Below the pieces are notes generated by a model, which was not told where the DNA came from, made no database searches, and saw nothing but the letters and a program-made list of their open reading frames with translations. A stretch of DNA of 64,000 bases from Desulfuromonadaceae bacterium (lineage in GTDB: Bacteria; Desulfobacterota; Desulfuromonadia; Geobacterales; Pseudopelobacteraceae): positions 1 to 64,000 of the forward strand of contig JAQTXD010000009.1 of the NCBI GenBank assembly GCA_028688955.1. The letters are read 5' to 3'. Both the position numbers and the translations under genes were made by a program. Positions within the stretch are counted from its first letter, which is position 1. Each line of letters starts with the position of its first letter. This document shows, piece by piece, positions 53,391 to 63,366 of the stretch.

Positions 53391-56300
53391 ATGTTCGATA
53401 AAGTGCTCGTTGCCAACCGCGGAGAAATTGCCTGCCGCATCATCAGAACCCTGCGCGGCATGGGAATCAGATCGGTAGCGGTCTACTCCGAAGCTGATGC
53501 CGACGCCCGGCACACTATCGAGGCTGACGAAGCCTACTGCATCGGTGAACCGGCTCCGGCCGCCAGCTACCTCGACATTGCCGCGATCATCCGCACCGCC
53601 CGTGACTGCGGAGCTCAGGCCATTCATCCCGGCTACGGCTTCCTGAGTGAAAACCCCGCCTTTGCTGAGGAGTGTGCTGCCAACGGCATCGTCTTTATCG
53701 GCCCCTCGCCGGAGTGTATGCGCGCCTTCGGCCTTAAGCACCGGGCCCGCGAACTGGCGGAGCAGAGCAGTGTGCCGCTCCTCCCCGGTAGCGGTATCCT
53801 CGGAGATGAACGCCACGCGGTAAGCCAGGCAAGCCGAATAGGCTATCCGGTCATGCTGAAGAGCACCGCCGGAGGCGGGGGCATCGGCATGGCGCTCTGC
53901 CGTGATGAAGAGGAGCTTGTGACCTCCTTTGCCGGTATCGAGCGACTGGCCCGCAACAACTTCAGTGAGTGCGGCCTGTTTCTGGAAAAGTACGTGTCTC
54001 ACGCCCGCCATGTCGAGGTGCAGATCTTCGGCGACGGCCGGGGGAACGCCATCACCCTGGGGACGCGCGACTGTTCAGTACAGCGCCGCAACCAGAAGGT
54101 GATTGAAGAGACTCCGGCTCCCGGCCTGTCACCCCTTCAGATCGAGTCGATCTGCCAGGCAGCCCGGCGTCTGGCAGAAACGGTGCGCTACGAGTCAGCG
54201 GGGACAGTGGAGTTTGTCCTCGATTCCGACAACGGTGAGTTCTACTTTCTGGAAGTCAACACCCGCCTGCAGGTGGAACACACCGTCACCGAAGAGGTGC
54301 ATGGCATCGATCTCGTGGAGTGGATGATCCGTCAGGCCTGCAGTGAACTGCCCCCACTGACCGAATGTGCCCCGCTACCGATCGGCTGTGCCATGCAGGT
54401 GCGAATCTACGCCGAAGATTCTGGCAAAAACTTTCAGCCCTGTTCCGGAATCCTGACCGATGTATTCTTTCCTCCCGAGGCCCGCTGTGACGGCTGGGTG
54501 GAGCGGGGAACCGCTGTCACCGCCTATTATGACCCGCTGCTGGCCAAACTGATCGTAACCGGTACGGACCGGAGCGAGGTGCTGGAGAAGATGACCCGTG
54601 TCCTTGACCAGAGCCGCCTGGCCGGAATCGAGACCAATCTCGGCTACCTGCGGATGATCTGTGCTGATGAACGCTTCATCAGCGGTAACGTCTACACCAA
54701 AATGCTGGAGTCGCTCCGCTATCAGGCACCAACCATCGACGTGCTTGTGTCCGGCACCAGCAGTACCATCCAGGATTTTCCCGGCAGGGTTGGTTACTGG
54801 GAGGTCGGGGTACCGCCGTCCGGCCCGATGGATCACTTGAGTTTTCGCCTCGGTAACCGTCTGCTCGGGAATAGCGAAGATGCCGCCGGCCTGGAACTGA
54901 CAATCACCGGCCCGACCCTCCGCTTCAATGCCGACACCGCTATCTGCCTGACCGGTGCGACCATGAAGGCGACCATGAATGGGACAACGCTGCCGTTCTG
55001 GCAGGTGATTCAGGTCAGCACGGGTGATCAGCTGAAACTGGGCGGTATCGAAGGTGCGGGGCAGCGGAGTTACCTGACGATTCAGGGCGGCTTTGATGTA
55101 CCGGAATATTTGGGGAGCAAAGCCACCTTTACTCTGGGCGAGTTCGGCGGTCATGGCGGCCGCGCCCTGCGCGCCGGCGATGTACTGCATTTTTTCCCCC
55201 AGGACGGCACGTCTTCGGAAGCGACGCTTCCGGTCGATTTGCGCCCGGTGCTGGACGCCCGCTGGGAAATCGGCGTGCTTTACGGTCCCCACGGTGCTCC
55301 TGATTTCTTTACCGAGCAGGATATCGATACCTTCTTTGCCACCGACTGGGAGGTTCACTACAATTCGGCCCGTACCGGGGTGCGCCTGATCGGCCCAAAG
55401 CCGGACTGGGCACGCCGGGACGGCGGCGAAGCAGGTCTTCACCCCTCCAACATCCATGACAACGCCTATGCCATCGGCACGGTGGACTTCACCGGCGACA
55501 TGCCGATTATCCTCGGACCTGACGGCCCGAGCCTGGGGGGCTTCGTCTGCCCGGCCACTATCGTGCAGGCCGAGCTGTGGAAGATGGGGCAGCTGCACCC
55601 CGGTGATCGGGTCCGCTTCCGCCGCATCTCCCAGAGCGAGGCCGAACAGCTGGAGCAGCGACAGGAACAGTTGCTGCTGACTCTGCAACCGCAGGCTGAG
55701 GTAGTGCCTTCCGAACCTGATCAGGTTGCTGCCGCCGGGCCGATCGTCGCCACACTGTCGGCTGTCGGTGAGCGCCCTGCCGTAGTCTACCGCCGCTCCG
55801 GCGATAAGTACCTGCTGATCGAGTACGGCGAACCGCGCATCGACCTCAACTACCGTTTCCGCGCTCACGCCCTGGTGGAATGGTTGACGGGAGCAGTTAC
55901 CACCGGCATTATTGACCTTACCCCTGGTATCCGCTCATTGCAGATTCACTATGACAGCCGTATTCTGCAGCTCGGCTCCCTGCTGGAGCTGCTCGAACAG
56001 GGTGAGGAGGCGCTCCCGTCTCTGGAGGATCTGGTGGTTCCGAGCCGTATTGTTCACCTCCCTTTGAGCTGGGACGATCCTTCAACCCGACTGGCCATCG
56101 AGAAATACACCCAGTCGGTACGCCCTGATGCTCCCTGGTGTCCGAGCAACATCGAGTTCATCCGGCGCATCAATGGTATGGAGAGTATCGAAGCGGTGCA
56201 GGAGATCCTCTTTAAGGCCAGTTACCTGGTGATGGGACTGGGGGATGTCTACCTCGGTGCGCCGGTGGCGACGCCACTCGACCCGCGCCAGCGACTGGTG

Positions 56301-56996
56301 ACCACAAAATACAACCCGGCCCGCACCTGGACCCCGGAAAATGCGGTCGGCATCGGCGGCGCCTACCTCTGTGTCTATGGCATGGAGGGGCCGGGCGGCT
56401 ACCAGTTTGTCGGACGCACGGTTCAGATGTGGAACCGCTACCGCCAGACCAGCCAGTTTGAAGCGGGCAAGCCCTGGCTGCTCCGCCACTTTGATCAGCT
56501 CCGCTTTTATCCGGTTTCCCACACAGAGCTGCTGCAGATGCGCCGTGATTTCATCAACGGCAGGTATTCCCTGAAGATCGAAGAATCGAGCCTCAGCCTG
56601 CGTGACTACCACGCCTTTCTCGCCACCCATGAAGGAGAGATTGCAGCGGCCAAAAAACGACAGGCCAGCGCATTCGAGCAAGAACGACAGCGCTGGGAAG
56701 CGAGCGGCCAGGCACACTTTGTCTCCGAAAGTGCCGACTGCCACATCGAGAGCGAGGAGGGCGACATTGCACCCGGCTGCGAAGCGGTGGCTTCACCGGT
56801 TTCCGGGGTGGTCTGGAAGATCGTCGCCCAGGTCGGCGACCGGGTGCAGGAGGGGGATTGCGTGGTGATCATGGAGTGTATGAAGATGGAGAGCGCCGTG
56901 CTTGCAACCTGCAGCGGCGTGATCGAACAGCTCTTCTGCAGCGAGAGTGCCTACCTGAACGGCGGGCGCAACCTGCTCAGCATCAGACCGGATTGA
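53391..56996 (+). CDS. biotin-dependent urea/guanidine carboxylase
   Basis: A 1201-residue multidomain enzyme. Residues 1-450: biotin carboxylase with ATP-grasp (AGGGGIGMALC, FLEVNTRLQVEHTVTEEV). About 460-780 and 790-1070: carboxyltransferase halves related to KipA/KipI (GYWEVGVPPSGPMDHLSFRL; GPDGPSLGGFVCPATIV). About 1130-1200: biotinyl domain with the biotinylated Lys1165 in MECMKMESAV. In GTVDFTGDMP an Asp (699) stands where, as I recall, yeast urea amidolyase has Asn in NFTGD; an Asp/Asn switch has been linked to guanidine versus urea. With the two DUF1989 neighbours, guanidine is the likelier substrate. Confidence 0.92.
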   Translation: MFDKVLVANRGEIACRIIRTLRGMGIRSVAVYSEADADARHTIEADEAYCIGEPAPAASYLDIAAIIRTARDCGAQAIHPGYGFLSENPAFAEECAANGIVFIGPSPECMRAFGLKHRARELAEQSSVPLLPGSGILGDERHAVSQASRIGYPVMLKSTAGGGGIGMALCRDEEELVTSFAGIERLARNNFSECGLFLEKYVSHARHVEVQIFGDGRGNAITLGTRDCSVQRRNQKVIEETPAPGLSPLQIESICQAARRLAETVRYESAGTVEFVLDSDNGEFYFLEVNTRLQVEHTVTEEVHGIDLVEWMIRQACSELPPLTECAPLPIGCAMQVRIYAEDSGKNFQPCSGILTDVFFPPEARCDGWVERGTAVTAYYDPLLAKLIVTGTDRSEVLEKMTRVLDQSRLAGIETNLGYLRMICADERFISGNVYTKMLESLRYQAPTIDVLVSGTSSTIQDFPGRVGYWEVGVPPSGPMDHLSFRLGNRLLGNSEDAAGLELTITGPTLRFNADTAICLTGATMKATMNGTTLPFWQVIQVSTGDQLKLGGIEGAGQRSYLTIQGGFDVPEYLGSKATFTLGEFGGHGGRALRAGDVLHFFPQDGTSSEATLPVDLRPVLDARWEIGVLYGPHGAPDFFTEQDIDTFFATDWEVHYNSARTGVRLIGPKPDWARRDGGEAGLHPSNIHDNAYAIGTVDFTGDMPIILGPDGPSLGGFVCPATIVQAELWKMGQLHPGDRVRFRRISQSEAEQLEQRQEQLLLTLQPQAEVVPSEPDQVAAAGPIVATLSAVGERPAVVYRRSGDKYLLIEYGEPRIDLNYRFRAHALVEWLTGAVTTGIIDLTPGIRSLQIHYDSRILQLGSLLELLEQGEEALPSLEDLVVPSRIVHLPLSWDDPSTRLAIEKYTQSVRPDAPWCPSNIEFIRRINGMESIEAVQEILFKASYLVMGLGDVYLGAPVATPLDPRQRLVTTKYNPARTWTPENAVGIGGAYLCVYGMEGPGGYQFVGRTVQMWNRYRQTSQFEAGKPWLLRHFDQLRFYPVSHTELLQMRRDFINGRYSLKIEESSLSLRDYHAFLATHEGEIAAAKKRQASAFEQERQRWEASGQAHFVSESADCHIESEEGDIAPGCEAVASPVSGVVWKIVAQVGDRVQEGDCVVIMECMKMESAVLATCSGVIEQLFCSESAYLNGGRNLLSIRPD

Positions 56997-57012
56997 GGGA
57001 GGAAAAATCGGC

Positions 57013-58734
57013 ATGCACATCAGATCATTACTGCAGAAGTACCGTAACGGCTCACTGACGCCGCGTTCACTTATCGACCTGCTGCTGGCCCGGATTGAGG
57101 CAGAGGGTGACAATGGTATCTGGATCCATCTGCTGCCGCGGGACGAGCTGTATGCTTACGCCGAGCGCCTGAACGGCCACTCGCCGGACACATTACCGCT
57201 CTACGGCATCCCCTTTGCCGTCAAGGACAACATCGACCTGGCCGGGGCACCGACAACGGCCGCCTGTCCGCAATACAGCTACGTGCCGCATCAGTCGGCG
57301 TTTGTAGTGAAGCGCCTGCTGGATGCCGGTGCCATCCCGATCGGCAAGAGTAATCTGGACCAGTTCGCCACCGGCCTCGTCGGAGTACGCACCCCCTTCG
57401 GCACGGCCCGCAATCCCTACAGCTGCGACCATATTCCCGGCGGTTCCAGCTCCGGTTCGGCCGTTGCGGTGGCCAGCGGGCTGGTTTCCTTCGCTCTCGG
57501 CACCGACACCGCCGGTTCCGGCCGGGTCCCGGCCGCCTTCTGCAACCTGTTCGGCATAAAGCCGACCAGGGGACTCCTCAGCACCTCCGGCGTGGTCCCG
57601 GCCTGCCGCAGCCTTGACTGCGTTTCCATCTTCGCCCTGGATGCCGACGATGGTGCACGTGTACTGCAGGTGGCACAGGGATATGACGACAGCGACCCGT
57701 TTTCACGCCGGGGCCAGGCACCACTGCAGCAGAGAAGCCATAGCTTCACCTTCGGCATCCCTGCGGCTGCCGAACTGGAGTTCTTCGGCAATCAGCAGTA
57801 CGCCTCCCTCTTCACACAGGCGGTTGCCCGGCTGGAACGGCTCGGGGGGATCAAACGTGAAATTGACTTCCGCCCGTTTCGCGAGGCGGCCAGGTTGCTG
57901 TACGAAGGGCCCTGGGTGGCGGAGCGTTATGCCGCCCTGCGGGAATTCATCGAAACAAAACCGGAGGCGTTCTATCCGGTCACCCGTGATATTATCTTTA
58001 AGGGAATCGATGCAACCGCCGTGGACGCATTCTCGGCAAGCTACCGGCTCCAGGCGTTGCGCCGTGAAGCGGAAGCGGTCTGGACGGAGATCGACCTGCT
58101 GCTGACGCCTACCGCCGGTACCATCTACAGAATTAACGAGATTGAGGCCGAGCCGATCCGTCTCAATTCGAATCTTGGCTACTACACCAACTTTATGAAC
58201 CTGCTGGATCTCTCTGCCCTGGCGGTACCAGCCGGTTTTACTCCGGAAGGACTCCCGTTCGGAATCACTCTGGCGGCACCCGCCTTCAGTGATGACTACC
58301 TGCTGTTAATCGGGAAACGCTTCAGCGGCGATGATCAGGAACGGCTGCAAGTGGCGGTCTGTGGTGCCCACATGCGCGGACTTCCCCTGAACCGCCAGCT
58401 GCTGGAATTGGGCGGGCACTTTATCCGTGAGGCCAGCACCGCCCCTCGCTACCGACTCTTTGCGCTGGAGAGCGTTCCTCCGAAACCGGGCATGCTGTGC
58501 AGCAGGAGCGGTGGCTCTGCGATTTCCCTTGAGATTTGGGAACTTCCGGCAGCCGGACTGGGGCAGTTTCTCGCCGCCATCCCTGCGCCGTTCGGTCTGG
58601 GCAAGGTAGAGCTGGAAGACGGCAGTCAGGTGACCTGTTTTCTGGTTGAGGCGGCAGCCGTGGAAGAAGCCCGTGAAATTACGGAATATGGGGGCTGGAA
58701 GAGGTATCTGGAGGTGTCTCAATCGTCATCATGA
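57013..58734 (+). CDS. atzF: allophanate hydrolase
   Basis: A 573-residue amidase-signature hydrolase splitting allophanate to two ammonia and two CO2. Catalytic triad: Lys71 in FAVKDNIDLAG, cis-Ser146 in GGSSSGSAVAV, nucleophile Ser169 in GTDTAGSGRVPA. A C-terminal domain (about 455-573) typical of AtzF/Dur1-type enzymes is present, so the protein is full length. It ends the operon, 16 bp after the carboxylase. In yeast the two activities are fused; here they are separate. Confidence 0.94.
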   Translation: MHIRSLLQKYRNGSLTPRSLIDLLLARIEAEGDNGIWIHLLPRDELYAYAERLNGHSPDTLPLYGIPFAVKDNIDLAGAPTTAACPQYSYVPHQSAFVVKRLLDAGAIPIGKSNLDQFATGLVGVRTPFGTARNPYSCDHIPGGSSSGSAVAVASGLVSFALGTDTAGSGRVPAAFCNLFGIKPTRGLLSTSGVVPACRSLDCVSIFALDADDGARVLQVAQGYDDSDPFSRRGQAPLQQRSHSFTFGIPAAAELEFFGNQQYASLFTQAVARLERLGGIKREIDFRPFREAARLLYEGPWVAERYAALREFIETKPEAFYPVTRDIIFKGIDATAVDAFSASYRLQALRREAEAVWTEIDLLLTPTAGTIYRINEIEAEPIRLNSNLGYYTNFMNLLDLSALAVPAGFTPEGLPFGITLAAPAFSDDYLLLIGKRFSGDDQERLQVAVCGAHMRGLPLNRQLLELGGHFIREASTAPRYRLFALESVPPKPGMLCSRSGGSAISLEIWELPAAGLGQFLAAIPAPFGLGKVELEDGSQVTCFLVEAAAVEEAREITEYGGWKRYLEVSQSSS

Positions 58735-59077
58735 TTATCTGGTCGTTCCTGAGAACGCTCCGTATATCCGGCTCGTCGTCACAAGGTACTATCAGACTTC
58801 CGCATGTGCCGGGGGGGGACCGTTGTCCGAGGAAACGCATGTGAAACACGGGGCACCGGTGCAACGGAGTGAAATCAGAGAACACTCATTCTTAATTAAC
58901 ACTTTTTGAGCCTCACCTCTCCTGGAGAGTGATGTATCTCATGAAGGTTTTGATTTCTCCGTTGCTCCGTGTTATTCGAAATGCCGTTTATAGGGTTACC
59001 GCACCGGTGATATTTATGACAATCCCCCTAGACAGGATTATTCACGGGGGATTGCCGGATGGGTTGAGGATTCCCTG
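58735..59077. other. non-coding stretch after the guanidine/urea operon
   Basis: 343 bp without a supported gene. It holds a perfect 9-bp inverted repeat CAATCCCCC/GGGGGATTG (59020-59028 and 59046-59054) with a 17-nt loop and no T run. No clear terminator was found for either converging unit. Confidence 0.45.
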
Positions 59078-59680
59078 TTACAGCGTATTTACAAAATAGA
59101 CTTCATCAAGCGGAAGTTTGCCAACACGCGCAAATGACTCATCAGTGCGTTTTCCGACTGCGACCATCAGGCAGACAACATGGTCCGCAGGGAGATTAAT
59201 CAATGCGCCCACCGCATCAAAATCAAAGCCGTCCATAGGACAGGAATGCCAGCCCTGCTCCTGGGCCAGAAGCATGATACTCATGGCAATCAGGCCGCTG
59301 GAGCGCATTGCTTCGTCCCGTTGTACCTGTGGTTTGTCACGATAGTAGGCATCAATTGCAGGGATCAGCATGTCCTGGTACATCTGTGGTGCTCCTGCCC
59401 AATACCGTGCCGGTTCCTTTGCCCAGGCATTCAAGTCCGCGCAGAGCACAAGCAGGAGCGAGGCGTCAGTCACTTTATCCTGATTCCACGCAACTTCCCG
59501 AATTTTCTGACGTAAAGCAGGATCTTTGACCTGCACGATGCGCCAGTTTTGCAGGTTGAACGCTGTCGGAGAAAGGATCGCTTTTTCCATCAACTGGGTG
59601 ACCTGATCATCACTAATGGTGAAACAGGGATCAAACATTTTCTCGGCTCTGCGCTCAGTGATTGCTGTTGTTACGTTCAT
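59078..59680 (-). CDS. nitroreductase family protein
   Basis: A 200-residue FMN-dependent oxidoreductase. ITERRAEKMFDPCFTISDDQ is the flavin-binding start, followed by SPTAFNLQNWRIVQVKDPAL and AQEQGWHSCPMDGFD. VCLMVAVGKRTDESF near the end completes the fold. Substrate unknown; members reduce nitroaromatics, quinones or flavins. AAGGAG precedes the ATG. It lies 48 bp after the phosphofructokinase gene on the same strand. Confidence 0.88.
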   Translation of the reverse strand: MNVTTAITERRAEKMFDPCFTISDDQVTQLMEKAILSPTAFNLQNWRIVQVKDPALRQKIREVAWNQDKVTDASLLLVLCADLNAWAKEPARYWAGAPQMYQDMLIPAIDAYYRDKPQVQRDEAMRSSGLIAMSIMLLAQEQGWHSCPMDGFDFDAVGALINLPADHVVCLMVAVGKRTDESFARVGKLPLDEVYFVNTL

Positions 59681-59728
59681 GGCACTTCTCCTTTTCGTTA
59701 CTGTCTAGAGTCAAAGATGTTAGGCACG

Positions 59729-61054
59729 TTACAGCTTCGCTGGCTGTCCCGTTGATGAAATAACACTGCTCCATAATCGGCCATGGGGACTGATCTTTTT
59801 TCGAGAACTGGTTGCCAGCGACATGGGGACATGAACAAATTGGTGGTTCCAAAACCCGACTACCATATTCGTACGCCCGGCCATTCCGGCATGCACAGCA
59901 TTATGACCAAGTGATAAACAGAATGTCGCATCATGCGGGTTTGCAGGTTGGCTTCGAATCGTATAGCTTGGGTCAATGTATTTCAACGTCATTTCGAGAC
60001 CGGTCTTAGCAAAATGCGCAGCGATTTTCTCTTTGAGGAACACGCCGATATCCGTAAGTTTCGTATTCCCGGAAGCATCAACCTGACCTGATGCCGTTAC
60101 GAGATCCTGTCCGGCGCCTTCCGCTACAACAATCACCGCATGGCCACGCTGTCGAATCCTTTTCTCAAGGTCGGCAAGTAATCCGGGTAATGTGAACGGC
60201 GCTTCCGGAATCAGACAATAATTAACCTGGCAATCAGCCATCGCTGTATACGCGGCAATGAACCCGGAATCCCGCCCCATCAACTTGACAAGTCCGATGC
60301 CGTTGCGGGCTCCGAGAGCTTCGGTATGCGCCGCATAGGTCGACCTTCGCGCTTCCGATACTGCTGTTTCAAAGCCGAATGTTGTTTGCAGGTAGGAGAT
60401 GTCATTATCGATGGTTTTCGGAATACCGATAACGCCGATTGATTTTCCTTGACGATTTATTTCTTCTGCTATTTTGGACGCCCCCTTCAGGGTCCCGTCT
60501 CCCCCGATGGTAAACAGGATGCCAATGCCGAGTTCCGAGAGCGTTGCTACCATTTCTGCCGGATCTTGATGACCTCGTGATGAACCAAGAATTGTTCCAC
60601 CAGACTCTCCTATGCGGCTGACAAGATCGGTCGTCAGCTTGAGAGGTGTATGGCCATAACTGCGTACGAGGCCTTCATACCCATAGCGAAACCCATAAAT
60701 ATCCTGAACGCCGTAATGATGGTACAGGCTCATCACTATGGCACGGATAACGTCATTTGTCCCGGGACAGAGGCCGCCACAGGTGACAATTCCGCAGGAA
60801 ATCGTTGCAGGATCAAAGAATATCTTCTTACGTGGCCCTGCAACCTCAAATGATAACGGAGCGCGATTATCAGCGATGCGTTGTTGTATTTCATCGAAAC
60901 TTGAATGATAGAGCAGGCGCTCATAGTCGTCGCAGAAACATTGAGCCGACATCGGCGACTGGTGCAGATTCTCACCGAGTCTGTGGGCCTCAAAGTCTTT
61001 CAAGGTCAGATCGTTGCTAGGCATGTGTCCCCTCACACTCAGTATAATCTTCAC
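59729..61054 (-). CDS. ATP-dependent 6-phosphofructokinase (PPi-PFK-like clade)
   Basis: A 441-residue glycolytic kinase. Motifs: GIVTCGGLCPGTNDVIRAIV (phosphate donor loop), FTIGGDGTLKGA where GGDGT rather than GGDDS indicates ATP use, and IPKTIDNDISYLQTTFGFET with catalytic Asp residues. The combination of GGDGT with PKTIDND is typical of the long, plant/trypanosome-like ATP-PFK group. N-terminal extension of about 85 residues before the core. Likely start at 61054; an ATG eleven codons in (61024) is possible. Confidence 0.9.
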   Translation of the reverse strand: MKIILSVRGHMPSNDLTLKDFEAHRLGENLHQSPMSAQCFCDDYERLLYHSSFDEIQQRIADNRAPLSFEVAGPRKKIFFDPATISCGIVTCGGLCPGTNDVIRAIVMSLYHHYGVQDIYGFRYGYEGLVRSYGHTPLKLTTDLVSRIGESGGTILGSSRGHQDPAEMVATLSELGIGILFTIGGDGTLKGASKIAEEINRQGKSIGVIGIPKTIDNDISYLQTTFGFETAVSEARRSTYAAHTEALGARNGIGLVKLMGRDSGFIAAYTAMADCQVNYCLIPEAPFTLPGLLADLEKRIRQRGHAVIVVAEGAGQDLVTASGQVDASGNTKLTDIGVFLKEKIAAHFAKTGLEMTLKYIDPSYTIRSQPANPHDATFCLSLGHNAVHAGMAGRTNMVVGFWNHQFVHVPMSLATSSRKKISPHGRLWSSVISSTGQPAKL

Positions 61055-61145
61055 GCTGCCACATACTCGTCACCCCCCGGCGTATCAGATATTCTGACAA
61101 ATCAGATCAGACGATTGGTCAGCTGTTCTTCTGCACAAACAATAA

Positions 61146-61766
61146 TTAAACGCGGCCTTCCGTTATCAGAGCTATGGACTCATCGGTCGTACGAAAGCTT
61201 ACCCCCGCATTTTTCATCGCATTCAATGCATTCTCCGCATCCCCTGCAACAACTTCCACAGCGGCTGTCGCATCGGTTAAAAGAGTGACTTCAAGGCCCC
61301 GTTTCCGTGCGTCAAGCACCGATGCACGAACACAATAGTCCGTTGCAAGCCCACCGACATAAAGATGATCCACCTGAAGTGTCGTAAGCGTATCACCGAG
61401 AGAGCTTCCGTCAGTACCTTGTCCGTCGAAAGCAGAGTATGCATCCGAGTCAGGAGCGCCCCCTTTTGAGATGACCACCGTCCCCACAGGCAACCGTAGG
61501 CCCGGATGAAATTCGGCCCCGGGAGTGCCCTTGACACAGTGTGGAGGCCATAGGCCACCAAAAGCCATGAAATGTTTTGTTTCCGGCGGGTGCCAGTCCC
61601 GGGATGCCAGCACCAGTAAGCCTGCGGCTGCAAAACAACCGGCAATCCGGCTCAGCGGTTCAACGACCCGGTCACCGTCCGGAACCGCAAGTGCACCACC
61701 CGGGCAAAAATCGTTTTGAACATCCACAATCAACAGAGCGGCTGATATTTTCATGTTACGCACCAT
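61146..61766 (-). CDS. pncA: nicotinamidase
   Basis: A 206-residue isochorismatase-fold amidase turning nicotinamide into nicotinate. Catalytic Asp in LLIVDVQNDFCPGGAL, metal-site SRDWHPPETKHF, Lys in KGTPGAEFHPGL and nucleophile Cys in VGGLATDYCVRASVLDA are all visible. The start overlaps the pncB stop by 11 bp (alternative ATG at 61754). With pncB it forms a two-step NAD salvage unit. Confidence 0.94.
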   Translation of the reverse strand: MVRNMKISAALLIVDVQNDFCPGGALAVPDGDRVVEPLSRIAGCFAAAGLLVLASRDWHPPETKHFMAFGGLWPPHCVKGTPGAEFHPGLRLPVGTVVISKGGAPDSDAYSAFDGQGTDGSSLGDTLTTLQVDHLYVGGLATDYCVRASVLDARKRGLEVTLLTDATAAVEVVAGDAENALNAMKNAGVSFRTTDESIALITEGRV

Positions 61767-63204
61767 AATTCTTCACTCGATCAATGAGGGAGCCACGAAG
61801 ACCGGCCAACTTTTCCGACAATGAAACTTTGTATCGATGGGGGTTAATCAACCTTGTGCAGCCGTTGGGCAGACAGGAAATTTCTTTTCTGCAGCGAGCA
61901 GCCATGACGGCAAGTGACTCTTTTGTGGAAAGCCGGTAGCCGTTAACCATCACCATATCACGCAGTTTCCGTATTTCCGCACCTGACGGTATGGTGGTAT
62001 GCTGCATGGGGTTAGTTGGGTCATATACCGTGGCCCCGCATGCTATGGTCTCACCTTCCAGGCAGACGACGTCCTGTATGAGTCCGCCTTCCGGTCCCGC
62101 AAACCTCAGAACACTCTTTTTACCCGGCAGTGTCGATTTTGCAAGATCTCCGGTAACCTTCAGCCTGGGCTCTCCATCAATTTCCACAAGTTTGTAGACC
62201 CCGCCCAGTGCGCCTCCTCCTGCACCAGCGCAGGTGACCAGACTGGTGCCGACACCGTAGATATCCACCTGCCCGCCTTCTCTGCGTACCGATTCAATCA
62301 CAAATTCATCCATATCATTTGAAACCACAATCTTGACATCTTTAAGGCCGGCCTTATCCAGCATCTGCCTGGCTTCATGAGAGAGATACGCCAGATCGCC
62401 GGAGTCAATGCGAATACCGAGCAGTGTGCGCCCCTGTTCGTAAAGCTCACGGGCAACAATGATTGCATTCGGAACTCCGCTTCTCAAGGTATCGTAGGTA
62501 TCCACAAGCAGGATGGTGCTCTCCGGAAACGTAGCTGCATATGAGCGGAAAGAGGCCAGCTCATCCGGGAACGCCTGAATCCAGCTGTGAGCCTGGGTAC
62601 CACGTACCGGCAGACCAAAGAGCTTCCCGGCCAGCGCATTACTGGTGCCTTTACATCCGCCCACAAAGGCTGCACGCGAGGCTGACAGGCCGCCGTCAGG
62701 CCCTTGTGCCCGACGAAGGCCGAATTCGAAAACTTCGGCTCCATCGGCCGCGTGGCAGATGCGAGCGGCCTTGGTAGCAACCAGGGTCTGAAAATTGATT
62801 ATATTCAGCAACGCAGTTTCGACAAGCTGTGCTTCCGCAAGTGTTCCCTCCACTGTCAGTAAAGGCTCGTTGGCAAACACCACCGTACCTTCCGGTGGGG
62901 CGGTTACCGTGCCACGAAACCTGAATCCACGCAGATATTCAATACAGCGGGGTTTAAATAATCCCAACCCTGATACATATTCAAGTTCATCCTCTGAAAA
63001 ACAAATCTGCTCCAGAAAATCCAGGGCAGGCTCCAGACCGGCAAAAACGGCATATCCGCCCTCGAAAGGGTTTGTACGAAAATAGAGATCGAATACGGCC
63101 GGTTTTGTTTCCATACCTTCTTCGAGGTATCCGGCCAGCATGGTCAGCTGATAAAGGTCTGTTAAAAGTGGTGAATAGCGCATATCGGCCCGGAATTGTA
63201 CCAT
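61756..63204 (-). CDS. pncB: nicotinate phosphoribosyltransferase
   Basis: A 482-residue enzyme joining nicotinate and PRPP to give NaMN, using ATP. Landmarks: PLLTDLYQLTMLAGYLEEGM, FEFGLRRAQGPDGGLSASRA (with the family's substrate-loop residues), AHSWIQAFPDELASF, and IRIDSGDLAYLSHEARQML. A C-terminal cysteine- and basic-rich end completes the long form. The start at 63204 has only a weak ribosome site; an ATG at 63183 is an alternative. Confidence 0.93.
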   Translation of the reverse strand: MVQFRADMRYSPLLTDLYQLTMLAGYLEEGMETKPAVFDLYFRTNPFEGGYAVFAGLEPALDFLEQICFSEDELEYVSGLGLFKPRCIEYLRGFRFRGTVTAPPEGTVVFANEPLLTVEGTLAEAQLVETALLNIINFQTLVATKAARICHAADGAEVFEFGLRRAQGPDGGLSASRAAFVGGCKGTSNALAGKLFGLPVRGTQAHSWIQAFPDELASFRSYAATFPESTILLVDTYDTLRSGVPNAIIVARELYEQGRTLLGIRIDSGDLAYLSHEARQMLDKAGLKDVKIVVSNDMDEFVIESVRREGGQVDIYGVGTSLVTCAGAGGGALGGVYKLVEIDGEPRLKVTGDLAKSTLPGKKSVLRFAGPEGGLIQDVVCLEGETIACGATVYDPTNPMQHTTIPSGAEIRKLRDMVMVNGYRLSTKESLAVMAARCRKEISCLPNGCTRLINPHRYKVSLSEKLAGLRGSLIDRVKNYGA

Positions 63205-63366
63205 GAAATCATCAGAAATATAGACGTTCAGCGGTTACGTATGGTTTGTCATTGTTCGCCATCTGATCTGTCCATTGATATTTACTGTACCACACATATT
63301 CAGACCACCCCGGTCGAGGTATGGCCTTAATGGATCAACACCAGCAATCAAGAGGGGAATATCCTG

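Noticed and set aside
54375..55868. A 497-codon minus-strand frame opposite the carboxylase gene
   Set aside because: Antisense shadow in GC-rich coding sequence; no start site or recognisable domain.
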